8,348 nt of DNA from an uncultured Methanobrevibacter sp. (lineage in GTDB: Archaea; Methanobacteriota; Methanobacteria; Methanobacteriales; Methanobacteriaceae): contig NZ_CALDKF010000072.1 of NCBI RefSeq assembly GCF_937898925.1, forward strand, positions 1 through 8,348. Reading direction: 5' to 3'. Below are positions 1 to 5,543 of this stretch, piece by piece; the stretch's first letter is position 1, and every line of letters starts with the position of its first letter. Both the position numbers and the translations under genes were made by a program. Under the pieces are notes generated by a model that worked only from the letters and a program-made list of their open reading frames with translations, was not told the DNA's origin and did not search any database.

Positions 1-61
1 AGCCATACTCCATTGCATCATAACACTTGGTTTCCAACTTTAAATCATTATCTCCTGCCAT
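1..61 (-). CDS. Start of an unidentified protein, cut by the left window edge
   Basis: Only the first 20 codons are in the window; the translation begins MAGDNDLKLETKCYDAMEYG and runs off the edge without a stop. The start is chosen because GTGAT lies three bases before the ATG at 61, exactly as in three other genes here. A second in-frame ATG at 64 would leave no spacer after GTGAT, so it is less likely. A TATA-like element lies about 45-57 bases upstream. The fragment is acidic at first and too short to assign to a family. It has no signal peptide or membrane segment in the visible part. It reads in the same direction as OLD but is separated from it by over 1 kb, so it is a separate transcription unit. 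Confidence 0.55.
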   Translation of the reverse strand, partial: MAGDNDLKLETKCYDAMEYG

Positions 62-103
62 CATATCACTTTTATCCTTGCTTATATAATATTAAACAAA
101 TTG

Positions 104-118
104 ATTTATATATATTTA
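104..118 (-). promoter_or_regulatory. TATA-box promoter for the left-edge gene
   Basis: Read on the minus strand, the segment contains AAATATATATAAAT, an archaeal TATA-box-like element, about 45-57 bases before the ATG at 61. That would put transcription start near position 80-90 and give a short leader carrying the GTGAT ribosome-binding site. The surrounding DNA is very AT-rich, so chance matches are common and the call is tentative. Confidence 0.35.
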
Positions 119-462
119 TTGAATTATCCATAAATCCAATCGAATCTTGATTAGAAAAAAATCATTTGTCAAATTCCATATTTATTACTTGATTGTTTAA
201 AAAAAGATGAAAAAAATAAACAATCATTCACCTTATAAATTTAAAATTTTCAATTAAATTCGAGATTAAGAAAATGAAAAATAAAGAATTTAAAAAAATG
301 AAATATGTTCAATATTTTAGTATATTTTAAGATATTTTTATTCAATTGTATAATAAATAGATTTATATTTAAAAAAAAGATATGCTTAATTGGAGTTGGT
401 ATACTCAAACCACATTTTTGAATATATCATTCCATTAAACCGTAAGATATGATCACAATAGC

Positions 463-504
463 TGAAAGAAAAGATTAAAGTCTAAAGATTTTACTTTTCT
501 TTCA
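463..504. repeat. Inverted repeat with perfect 11-bp arms
   Basis: TGAAAGAAAAG at 463-473 is the exact reverse complement of CTTTTCTTTCA at 494-504, with a 20-base loop. The right arm is followed by an A-rich run on the plus strand. No gene abuts it. It could be a terminator-like or small-RNA hairpin, or chance in AT-rich DNA, though an 11-bp perfect match at this distance is unlikely to be random. Confidence 0.5.
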
Positions 505-565
505 AATAAAAAAAATTATTTGATCTAATTTAAGAATCTCTAATGAAAAGGTTGTTACCATAAAA

Positions 566-609
566 TAGGAAGGGGTGATTTGTTATAATAGAATAAATCA
601 TCCTTCCTA
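566..609. repeat. GC-richer hairpin, arms of 15-16 bases
   Basis: TAGGAAGGGGTGATTT (566-581) pairs with AAATCATCCTTCCTA (595-609). The outer 8 bp are perfect, followed by one bulge or mismatch region and 5-6 further pairs, around a 13-base loop. The arms hold the densest G/C block of the gene-free stretch. The left arm contains GGGGTGAT, which resembles a ribosome-binding site, but no start codon follows it. Confidence 0.55.
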
Positions 610-723
610 AAAAAACACCAAAGGAAAAGACAATTAAAATTATAATTTAAGGGATGATAGATTTTATTTTAAGCTCACTCATATTAAATCCTAAATAATA
701 CTTCTTCATCTCTTATATTATAT

Positions 724-800
724 AAATTAAATATGTAGAATGTAATTTTCCCCCCTTTTACATAATACTCATTAATCAATTACATTCTACCATTTAATTT
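724..800. repeat. Long inverted repeat, arms of about 23 bp with a C6 loop
   Basis: The inner arms GTAGAATGTAATT (735-747) and AATTACATTCTAC (778-790) are perfectly complementary over 13 bp. Pairing resumes after a small bulge for nine more pairs (AAATTAAAT at 724-732 with ATTTAATTT at 792-800). The 30-base loop contains a run of six C, striking in such AT-rich DNA. This is the strongest stem in the window. It may be a structured RNA, a bidirectional terminator or the remains of a small inverted-repeat element. Confidence 0.6.
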
Positions 801-929
801 AAATCCAAATAACCTCTCAAAAGAAGAATTTCTTCACTCTGAATAGATATGGATGTTTAGTTAATTGGTAAACTTTTCTTAAAAAAATACAGATAATTTT
901 TTTCTCAACTGTAATCATCCTCTATTATG

Positions 930-980
930 AAAATAGCTGATTGACTACCATTCATATTTATTCCATGAAATGGCTGTTTT
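930..980. repeat. Weaker imperfect hairpin
   Basis: AAAATAGC (930-937) can pair with GCTGTTTT (973-980) if one G-U pair is allowed. Alternatively CCATTCAT (948-955) pairs with ATGAAATGG (965-973) with one bulged base. The two stems compete for position 973. An A-rich run follows on the plus strand. This is low-confidence structure listed for completeness. Confidence 0.25.
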
Positions 981-1019
981 TAAAAAATAGGATAAATTAG
1001 TTTTTAATCAGTAACTCAT

Positions 1020-1030
1020 AAAAAAAGCAT
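1020..1030 (-). terminator. Probable T-tract terminator after the OLD gene
   Basis: Read on the minus strand, about 120 bases after the OLD stop codon, the sequence gives GC followed by seven T. Archaeal RNA polymerase commonly stops at such U-tracts without needing a hairpin. No other T-run of this length occurs on that strand between 1030 and the gene. Confidence 0.35.
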
Positions 1031-1040
1031 CATCAATACG

Positions 1041-1102
1041 TTTTTTTAACTTAATGCAATTAAAATACTCACTAAACATTTTTTTTTAACTTAATGCAAT
1101 TA
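1041..1102. repeat. Two exact 22-bp direct repeats, 40-bp period
   Basis: The 22 bases at 1041-1062 (seven T followed by AACTTAATGCAATTA) recur exactly at 1081-1102. The spacer is 18 bases. They lie just downstream of the OLD stop codon. Two copies without further periodic units do not make a CRISPR array. A local duplication or a binding-site pair is possible. Confidence 0.65.
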
Positions 1103-1145
1103 TAATCCTAAACAAAACGTTTTTTATATTAAATTGGAAAGGAAG

Positions 1146-2852
1146 CTAATCTGAAATCAATTTGAATAATCTGATAAACTTCTCATCAATGTCTTCTTCT
1201 TCAGCATACAAAGCCAAGTATTGTGCAAATGTAGGTTTGCTGAAGCCCCTATAGGTCATATTATAGAATATGTCTCCTAAAGATTTTGAAAACTTCTTGG
1301 ATTTTCTTATCTTTTGAATTGCCTTAGCATCTATTTCCACTTCATATCCACATTCATCGCTTATGTATTTGGATAATGCCTGAGCGAGCACATCATTTGG
1401 AAAAGTGTCTTCAAACTCCTTCTGGCCAATAACGAAGATATTTGAATTTTCAATCATTCCATTTTCAATCCATTTGTTTAATCTTTCCTTTGTTTCCTCA
1501 TCAGCATCATTGTCCATCAATGCAAAGATATCCGTTTTGGAAAATGAATTCTTTATAATGCGGATGAAATTAGGTATGTCCTTTATGCCGTCTGCCTTTA
1601 CAATCTTTAGGAAGTTTTGGGTGATTGGATAACCATACAATTTCTCATACATGATTGGAATGAACTTAAGTTCTGATTCCCCTTCCACTATCAAAAGTTT
1701 GCTTGTGAAGAAGAGGTCTATGTTCATTATTCCAAGATTTGCCAAGGTGATCTGTGTTTGAGTTGTGCTGTCCAACTCAAAGATCTGGGAACCTCTATCT
1801 GCATCTAAGCTGATTAACTTAATTTCATCAAGCTTGACCTGATTGATTAAGAATGGAGAGTGAGTGGTTATTATAATCTGTTTTCCTTCCTTAGACAAGT
1901 CCTTTAACAAGCGTAAAACGTCTAATTGGGCCTTGATATGAAGGTGAGTTTCAACTTCATCGAATACATATACAAGGTCATTCTTGTCCTTTTTATGCTT
2001 GAAAATAGCAAGTGTGGTACGCCTGTTTGTACCGTCTCCCATCTTTTCAAGTAGCATTTGCTGGTTATTATTATTTAGTAATTCTACATTGATTTTTAAA
2101 TTGAGTTTAGGTTCGCTTGTAACTATTGGATTTATTTCCTTAAAGTCAGGAAGGAATTCCTTCAATTGGGTGTTTAGTTCCTGTGCATTTTCGTTGTTTA
2201 GCTGTTGGTCCTTAAATTCATCTATGTAATCTTCAATGTGCTGATTGATTGTCTTTCCTTCTATCTTATAGTCCCATATATCTTCCTTTAGCTCTTTAAA
2301 GAAGGTGTTCTCAAAGAAGGAATCTATATTTTCAAATTCCCTGCTTCCTAAAAAGCTAATTGGATAATTTAGAGTTTTTACTTCAGTGAACTCCTCTTTT
2401 TCAAGTTCTTTTATAATATTGTCTTTTAGAGTTTCCACTTTAGAATTGGATCTGTATGTTGTGTTGAATGTTGATGCATATTTCCTTAAGATTTGCTTTT
2501 GCTCATCTTCTTCTAAACTGTTGAATTCATTGCTTTCCAACTCTTCTTTTATTTGATTAGCTTTTTCTATAGAAGGTTTAATCTTATAAGTGTTAATAAG
2601 TGTGTCTTCACTGACTTTTGATTCCATGAAATAGGTGTAGTCAATATCCTCCAGCTCAATTGTTACAGGATTTTCTATTTCATTGAAATCGTTCATGTCT
2701 ATTTTCTTTTTACTAAATAGAATTTTAAGTGAATCTATAAGTGATGTCTTTCCTGCATCATTTTCCCCTATTATTACATTCAGGCCTTGATTGAATTCCA
2801 TATTGAAGTTCTTTAAAGACCTGAAGTTTTTGATTTTAATTGATTTAAGCAT
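1146..2852 (-). CDS. OLD-family ATP-dependent endonuclease (ABC-type ATPase fused to TOPRIM)
   Basis: The 568-residue protein has the two-part layout of OLD (overcoming lysogenization defect) nucleases. The N-terminal half is an SMC/RecF-like ATPase. It has Walker A GENDAGKT at residues 29-36, a signature-like MGDGTNRRTT near 271-280, Walker B LVYVFDEVE at 293-301 with D298/E299, and the switch histidine in TTHSPFLI (H331). The C-terminal half is a TOPRIM nuclease with LIVEGESE (E390, E394) and the acidic MDNDAD cluster (D447, D449, D451), which would bind metal and cut DNA. The start is supported by GTGATATCATG. Its own TATA box makes it a single-gene unit. No UvrD/PcrA-like helicase is adjacent, so it resembles class 1 (stand-alone) OLD rather than Gabija GajA. 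A phage-defence role is inferred from family and context. Its GC is higher than that of the HNH-SEFIR genes. Confidence 0.9.
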   Translation of the reverse strand: MLKSIKIKNFRSLKNFNMEFNQGLNVIIGENDAGKTSLIDSLKILFSKKKIDMNDFNEIENPVTIELEDIDYTYFMESKVSEDTLINTYKIKPSIEKANQIKEELESNEFNSLEEDEQKQILRKYASTFNTTYRSNSKVETLKDNIIKELEKEEFTEVKTLNYPISFLGSREFENIDSFFENTFFKELKEDIWDYKIEGKTINQHIEDYIDEFKDQQLNNENAQELNTQLKEFLPDFKEINPIVTSEPKLNLKINVELLNNNNQQMLLEKMGDGTNRRTTLAIFKHKKDKNDLVYVFDEVETHLHIKAQLDVLRLLKDLSKEGKQIIITTHSPFLINQVKLDEIKLISLDADRGSQIFELDSTTQTQITLANLGIMNIDLFFTSKLLIVEGESELKFIPIMYEKLYGYPITQNFLKIVKADGIKDIPNFIRIIKNSFSKTDIFALMDNDADEETKERLNKWIENGMIENSNIFVIGQKEFEDTFPNDVLAQALSKYISDECGYEVEIDAKAIQKIRKSKKFSKSLGDIFYNMTYRGFSKPTFAQYLALYAEEEDIDEKFIRLFKLISD

Positions 2853-2888
2853 GATATCACTTCTATTTAATAAAATATATTTGTCCTT

Positions 2889-2898
2889 TTTATATAAA
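2889..2898 (-). promoter_or_regulatory. TATA box of the OLD gene
   Basis: On the minus strand TTTATATAAA is preceded by an A-rich stretch (ATTAAAAC nearby) that could serve as the BRE. Its centre lies about 42 bases before the ATG at 2852. Start of transcription near 2868 would give a leader of roughly 16 bases holding the GTGAT ribosome-binding site. This is the best-formed promoter in the window. Confidence 0.6.
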
Positions 2899-2992
2899 TG
2901 TTTTAATGAAGTGATTTGGATTAATCATTAAACAATAGCATGTCCCTTTTCAAGAATTTAGATAATTTCCCACACATTATTCAGATACTGCA

Positions 2993-3118
2993 TCATGCTT
3001 GTTTAGACTTCAAATACTCTTCATTGTGCTTTATATCAATATAATAAGAAAAATAAACATTAGAAAATAATTTTTTCAATTTTACGAATTCCTTTAATAA
3101 ATCATTATATACTTGCCT
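2993..3118 (-). pseudogene. C-terminal tail of a second copy of the 144-residue HEPN-partner gene
   Basis: Translated on the minus strand, these 41 codons plus stop include QVYNDLLKEFVKLKKLFSNV and end YLKSKQA. They match the last third of the 144-residue protein just upstream (QLYNDLLKEFVKLKRLYSDV), with conserved VY..YYID, NE and SK further on. DNA similarity is also plain: the 38 bases around 3075-3112 match those around 3268-3305 at most positions. The first 100 or so residues are missing. Upstream of 3118 similarity stops, and an in-frame TGA lies about ten codons further up. No start with a ribosome-binding site precedes it. It is therefore a remnant of a duplicated or formerly tandem gene, unlikely to make a protein. 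Confidence 0.75.
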
Positions 3119-3171
3119 GTTCTTCCTAATCCTTATTTTTCATTAATACGTTAGATTTATTTTTACTCTCT

Positions 3172-3606
3172 TTAGCTTTCATAATATTTCATTTTAGACC
3201 TTAAAAAATTCTCATTGCAACTTGTATCTATGTAATAACATGAATAAACATCACTATATAATCTTTTTAATTTAACAAATTCCTTTAACAAATCATTATA
3301 CAACTGATAATTTGTTTCGAAGTTGCCCTCATTCAAAACAATATATGCAAAAATAGAATCAAAATCATCATATTCCGGATCTACCACATATTCCAGATAT
3401 ATTTTGGAATCTGGAAAGAATTTGTTCATTAGAGAATAACTATTATTTATCAAATCCTCCAAGTCTAATTTATTTGAAATAAATTCATTTATCTCCTTTG
3501 GATTCATCAATATAAACTTTTTAGATAAATTAACACCTGATTTTTGATTAAAATTGAAATCAGATATCTTCGGTTGTTGTTTTGAAGCTGTTTTTAAATT
3601 ATACAT
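3172..3606 (-). CDS. 144-residue partner protein of the HEPN gene (probable antitoxin or regulator)
   Basis: I know no named family for certain. The core FPDSKIYLEYVVDPEYDD (residues 64-81), followed by an IFAYIVLN strand and the helix YNDLLKEFVKLK, resembles small proteins with an 'FPxxxxxLExVxDPE' motif. I recall these next to HEPN genes in archaea and cyanobacteria, and this is from memory. The protein lacks the nucleotidyltransferase GS...D.D motif, so it is not the usual MNT antitoxin. The gene starts 21 bases after the HEPN stop codon, so the two are co-transcribed. The ATG at 3606 has only a weak ribosome site (GGGAT). The first 25 or so residues are polar and look disordered. There is no membrane segment. 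A diverged tail of a second copy lies directly downstream. An antitoxin or neutralising role is inferred from context only. Confidence 0.7.
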   Translation of the reverse strand: MYNLKTASKQQPKISDFNFNQKSGVNLSKKFILMNPKEINEFISNKLDLEDLINNSYSLMNKFFPDSKIYLEYVVDPEYDDFDSIFAYIVLNEGNFETNYQLYNDLLKEFVKLKRLYSDVYSCYYIDTSCNENFLRSKMKYYES

Positions 3607-3627
3607 ATTATCCCATTTTAAAAAAAA

Positions 3628-3981
3628 TTAATTATCTTTATTAAAAAAATTTAATATTTCTTTTGATATCATTTTACTTTCTTTAACTTTCCCTATATCA
3701 AAATAGAGTTCATAATCAGCATCATTACGATTTTTTCTGAGAGCATTTAATTTATCTCCAATTTCATTTGTTTTCTCCAAGTTTTGAAAATATTTAATCA
3801 AATCCATATGAGAAATCCTTGAACCTCTCTTTCGATTGTTTTCAATATTATATATCTCTCTAGCCACCAAATAGCAGGAATAATAAAAACGGCCTACAGC
3901 TGATCTTTGGTATTCTTCATTTTCACAATAGTCTTCCAAATGATCTCCTACAGAATAGAATTTTTCACCACTAAAAGTCAT
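3628..3981 (-). CDS. HEPN-domain protein (UPF0332-like), probable toxin of a two-gene module
   Basis: The 117 residues have a typical small HEPN layout. An amphipathic helix with QRSAVGRFYYSCYLVARE (about 25-42) recalls the 'R.a.SR.YYa.f.aar' start of UPF0332/HEPN proteins. A later helix ends in LRKNRNDADY (81-90). HEPN RNases usually carry RX4-6H. Here the motif is the R-N-x-x-D-Y variant (R85, N86, D89, Y90), so RNase activity is possible but not assured. The ATG at 3981 is preferred to the TTG one codon upstream because GATGAT (ribosome-binding) is well spaced from it. The gene leads a two-gene operon with the 144-residue protein. A TATA box and an 18-bp palindrome precede it. HEPN proteins of such pairs often act as ribonuclease toxins or RNA-binding partners in defence islands; this is known of the family, not shown here. 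Confidence 0.8.
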   Translation of the reverse strand: MTFSGEKFYSVGDHLEDYCENEEYQRSAVGRFYYSCYLVAREIYNIENNRKRGSRISHMDLIKYFQNLEKTNEIGDKLNALRKNRNDADYELYFDIGKVKESKMISKEILNFFNKDN

Positions 3982-3997
3982 CAAATCATCTCAGTTA

Positions 3998-4015
3998 AAA
4001 AATTCCGGAATTTTT
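3998..4015. promoter_or_regulatory. 18-bp perfect palindrome, possible operator of the HEPN operon
   Basis: AAAAATTCCGGAATTTTT reads identically on both strands. It lies between the TATA box (about 4060) and the HEPN start at 3981, so it falls in the predicted leader. The CCGG core stands out in AT-rich DNA. Toxin-antitoxin modules often repress themselves through such sites. It could instead form a short RNA hairpin in the leader. Confidence 0.5.
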
Positions 4016-4056
4016 AATTTTCTTAATTAAGACTTGTATGAGTATTTGTTTTAATC

Positions 4057-4066
4057 ATATATAAAT
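4057..4066 (-). promoter_or_regulatory. TATA box of the HEPN operon
   Basis: On the minus strand this reads TATTTATATA with an A-rich element (ACTAAAA) just upstream. It predicts transcription start near 4030-4037 and a leader of about 50 bases that contains the 18-bp palindrome. Confidence 0.5.
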
Positions 4067-4323
4067 ATTTTAGTTTTATTTGGCTATTGAATTGATTTGA
4101 ACATGTAAAATTAAAATTAGAGTGTTAAAAATGCTTTAAATTTTTATATATGGTTTACTATATATGGAAAAAAGTAGGATTGATTTTTCTATTAATTTAA
4201 TTAAAAAGAGAGTTAATAAAAATAGTGTTTTGTAAAATGGTTTTTATTTCATTAATGATAAAATTGATTTAATTGATTTAATGTAAAAAATAGAAAAAAA
4301 GTAAAAAGATAATGTATATCTAT
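4067..4323. other. Spacer between the zinc-ribbon operon and the HEPN operon
   Basis: About 250 AT-rich bases without a credible gene. Beside the terminator at its right end, it holds two copies of TATATATGG 14 bases apart (4145-4153 and 4159-4167), which read as TATA-like elements on the minus strand. A short ATTGATTTA tandem lies at 4263-4281. Nothing else stands out. Confidence 0.5.
4285..4308 (-). terminator. T-rich terminator of the zinc-ribbon operon
   Basis: About 15-40 bases after the stop codon of the 44-residue gene, the minus strand reads three T-runs in a row (five, seven and six T) separated by one to three bases. Clustered U-tracts are the usual archaeal termination signal. The position right behind the last gene of the unit fits. 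Confidence 0.55.
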
Positions 4324-4458
4324 TTAATCATTATCCTGTTCATAATCATAATCCCCATAATCATAATTGTCATCAAATGAATAGTATTCAGGTTCCTCTT
4401 CAAACTTTTTTCTAGGAACACATGCCTTTTTAGATTTTCTATGATCTTTTTGCCACAT
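4324..4458 (-). CDS. 44-residue small protein with basic head and Asp/Tyr-rich tail
   Basis: The frame starts MWQKDHRKSKKACVPRKKFE and ends in an acidic, tyrosine-rich tail (DDNYDYGDYDYEQDND). It has a strong GTGATATTATG ribosome site and starts 13 bases after the stop of the zinc-ribbon gene, so it is the second gene of that unit. A T-rich terminator follows it. The split into about 18 mostly basic residues and 26 acidic residues suggests a small disordered protein that could bind nucleic acid or a basic partner. No domain is recognisable. It is too short for most gene-finding cut-offs, but start signal, spacing and terminator together argue it is real. Confidence 0.7.
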   Translation of the reverse strand: MWQKDHRKSKKACVPRKKFEEEPEYYSFDDNYDYGDYDYEQDND

Positions 4459-4471
4459 AATATCACATCTT

Positions 4472-5035
4472 TTAAGGTTTTATCTTTTGAGCATATTGAA
4501 TATTTCTTTCTATACTGCTTGATTTATGATTCTCAATCATGAAATCTATTTTCTCATCCTTTTCCAATGACTTTGGAATTCCAAACAATGATGCCACCAC
4601 ATCAAAAGTATCATCATCCAAATTAGACAATGTATCTCTAAGCTCTTGGAAACTTAAAGCGGTAGCCACTTCCTCTTTAGGTTTTATGATCCTTGATTTT
4701 GGCCTATGATCATTAACTTTTGGTTTGATTTCCACACTACTGAAAACATATCTTTTTTCTTTTTCTTCAGATTCCTTGATTAACTCTTCGGAAACTCCTT
4801 TAGTGAAACCACAGTCCTTGCATTTATGTCCATCCAAATATGGCAACATCATGCCATTACACTCTGGACAAAAATCCATTGGTTCGCTTTGAGTTGCATT
4901 AGCTTGAATATATTCCTCTTGTGCAACAGTGAATCCTTCATAACTTGAATTTTTATTTGAAGGATTTTCAGCATTTGTTCTTTCAGTTAATCTACGTTCC
5001 CTATGTAACCTTTCCATCTTATCATCAATTGACAT
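4472..5035 (-). CDS. Zinc-ribbon protein, function unknown
   Basis: Of 187 residues, the recognisable part is one zinc ribbon, CPEC at 56-59 and CKDC at 72-75, with MMLPYLDGHK between. This spacing and MLP wording recall the N-terminal ribbon of archaeal TFS/RpoM-like proteins and of the autoantigen p27 (UPF0148) group. The rest does not match TFS: the C-terminal TFS ribbon is absent. The first 50 residues are charged and polar. Residues 125-170 (FQELRDTLSNLDDD..., then LFGIPKSLEKDEKIDFMI) form helices that could be a SAP-like or other small helical domain, which is a guess. The start is backed by GGGTGA shortly before the ATG. The gene has its own TATA box and is followed in the same unit by the 44-residue gene. 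It is probably chromosomal housekeeping or regulatory rather than part of the defence genes. Confidence 0.75.
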   Translation of the reverse strand: MSIDDKMERLHRERRLTERTNAENPSNKNSSYEGFTVAQEEYIQANATQSEPMDFCPECNGMMLPYLDGHKCKDCGFTKGVSEELIKESEEKEKRYVFSSVEIKPKVNDHRPKSRIIKPKEEVATALSFQELRDTLSNLDDDTFDVVASLFGIPKSLEKDEKIDFMIENHKSSSIERNIQYAQKIKP

Positions 5036-5098
5036 ATTTCACCCAAATAATCTACGATTTCAACAGTTTTTTTATCTCTAAAAATTATTAGAAACCGT

Positions 5099-5108
5099 AA
5101 TATATAAA
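5099..5108 (-). promoter_or_regulatory. TATA box of the zinc-ribbon operon
   Basis: On the minus strand CTTTATATATTA lies just behind the stop codon of the 130-residue gene, with an A-rich stretch (GAAAAACAG) before it. Its centre is about 68 bases before the ATG at 5035. It separates the zinc-ribbon unit from the HNH-SEFIR side. Confidence 0.5.
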
Positions 5109-5110
5109 GA

Positions 5111-5503
5111 TTACTGTTTTTCAAATGAATTTAAGAAAGGGATTAGGTATGTTAGTTCGATTGGATTGTAGAATTCTTTTCTAGTTTCTTTGTCGTATAC
5201 TACATCACATATTTCAAAGCTTAAGTCGATTTCTTCATCTTCTTCTTTTCCAAAGCAGACCCAAGTGTTTAGTTCTACAAAGTAGTTTATTTGTGGAACT
5301 AACATTTCGTCTTCTCCTTGGAATGTCATTTGATTGTTTAATTCATTGAACTCTTTTACGGTTGTTTTTAAAGTAGATTTCGCATAAATTGAATCTAATT
5401 CTGTGTATTTGTTTTCATTCAGCCATAAGACGAATTGGAATGTTATGTCGTCTAGTTCTAGTATTTCTTTAGTTTCTAAATTTTTAGCTATTGATACTTG
5501 CAT
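5111..5503 (-). CDS. Unrecognised 130-residue acidic protein next to the SEFIR gene
   Basis: I do not recognise the family. The protein has no Cys pairs for zinc, no signal peptide and no transmembrane segment. It reads as a small alpha/beta protein with an acidic loop (KEEDEEIDL, about residues 86-94) and alternating hydrophobic strands (ITFQFVLWLN, QINYFVELNTWVCFG). The start is strong: GTGAT sits three bases before the ATG. It begins 40 bases after the SEFIR stop codon in the same direction. A weak TATA-like TTTATACT near 5553-5561 could also give it a promoter of its own. It may be a third part of the HNH-SEFIR module (for example a regulator or immunity protein) or just a neighbour. Its base composition is nearer to the zinc-ribbon gene than to SEFIR, which slightly favours the latter. 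Confidence 0.7.
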   Translation of the reverse strand: MQVSIAKNLETKEILELDDITFQFVLWLNENKYTELDSIYAKSTLKTTVKEFNELNNQMTFQGEDEMLVPQINYFVELNTWVCFGKEEDEEIDLSFEICDVVYDKETRKEFYNPIELTYLIPFLNSFEKQ

Positions 5504-5543
5504 GTTATCACTTATTTAACTTACTACTTTTAATTTTTAAAAT

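Larger units (their letters stand above)
65..1145. other. Gene-free AT-rich stretch of about 1.08 kb with several inverted repeats
   Basis: I find no open frame with a credible start and ribosome-binding site on either strand. The visible structure is a promoter for the left-edge gene, three sizeable inverted repeats (463-504, 566-609, 724-800), a weaker hairpin at 930-980, a 22-bp direct repeat at 1041-1102, and a probable terminator for OLD near 1020. The cluster of hairpins could mean untranscribed spacer with remnants of small mobile elements, or one or more small RNAs. The sequence alone does not decide. Confidence 0.6.

Noticed and set aside
181..290. Short plus-strand frame starting MKKINNHSPYK
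   Set aside because: Only about 16 codons, no ribosome site, and nothing recognisable.
1041..1102. CRISPR array
   Set aside because: Only two units exist, the spacer is 18 bases, and no cas-like gene is in view.
1405..2229. Plus-strand open frames of 75 and 81 codons within the OLD gene
   Set aside because: They lie wholly inside the well-supported OLD gene on the other strand, have no ribosome site and show no domain. They are shadows.
1146..2852. OLD gene as Gabija GajA or as PARIS
   Set aside because: Gabija needs a UvrD-like helicase next door, and PARIS has ATPase and TOPRIM on two genes. Here both domains are fused and no helicase is present.
3142..3150. ATG near 3142 as start of a short gene leading into the 2993-3118 remnant
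   Set aside because: It is in another frame and stops after five codons, and the remnant's own frame has an upstream TGA.
3982..3984. TTG at 3984 as start of the HEPN gene
   Set aside because: The next codon is ATG with better spacing to the GATGAT ribosome site, and TTG adds only one residue.
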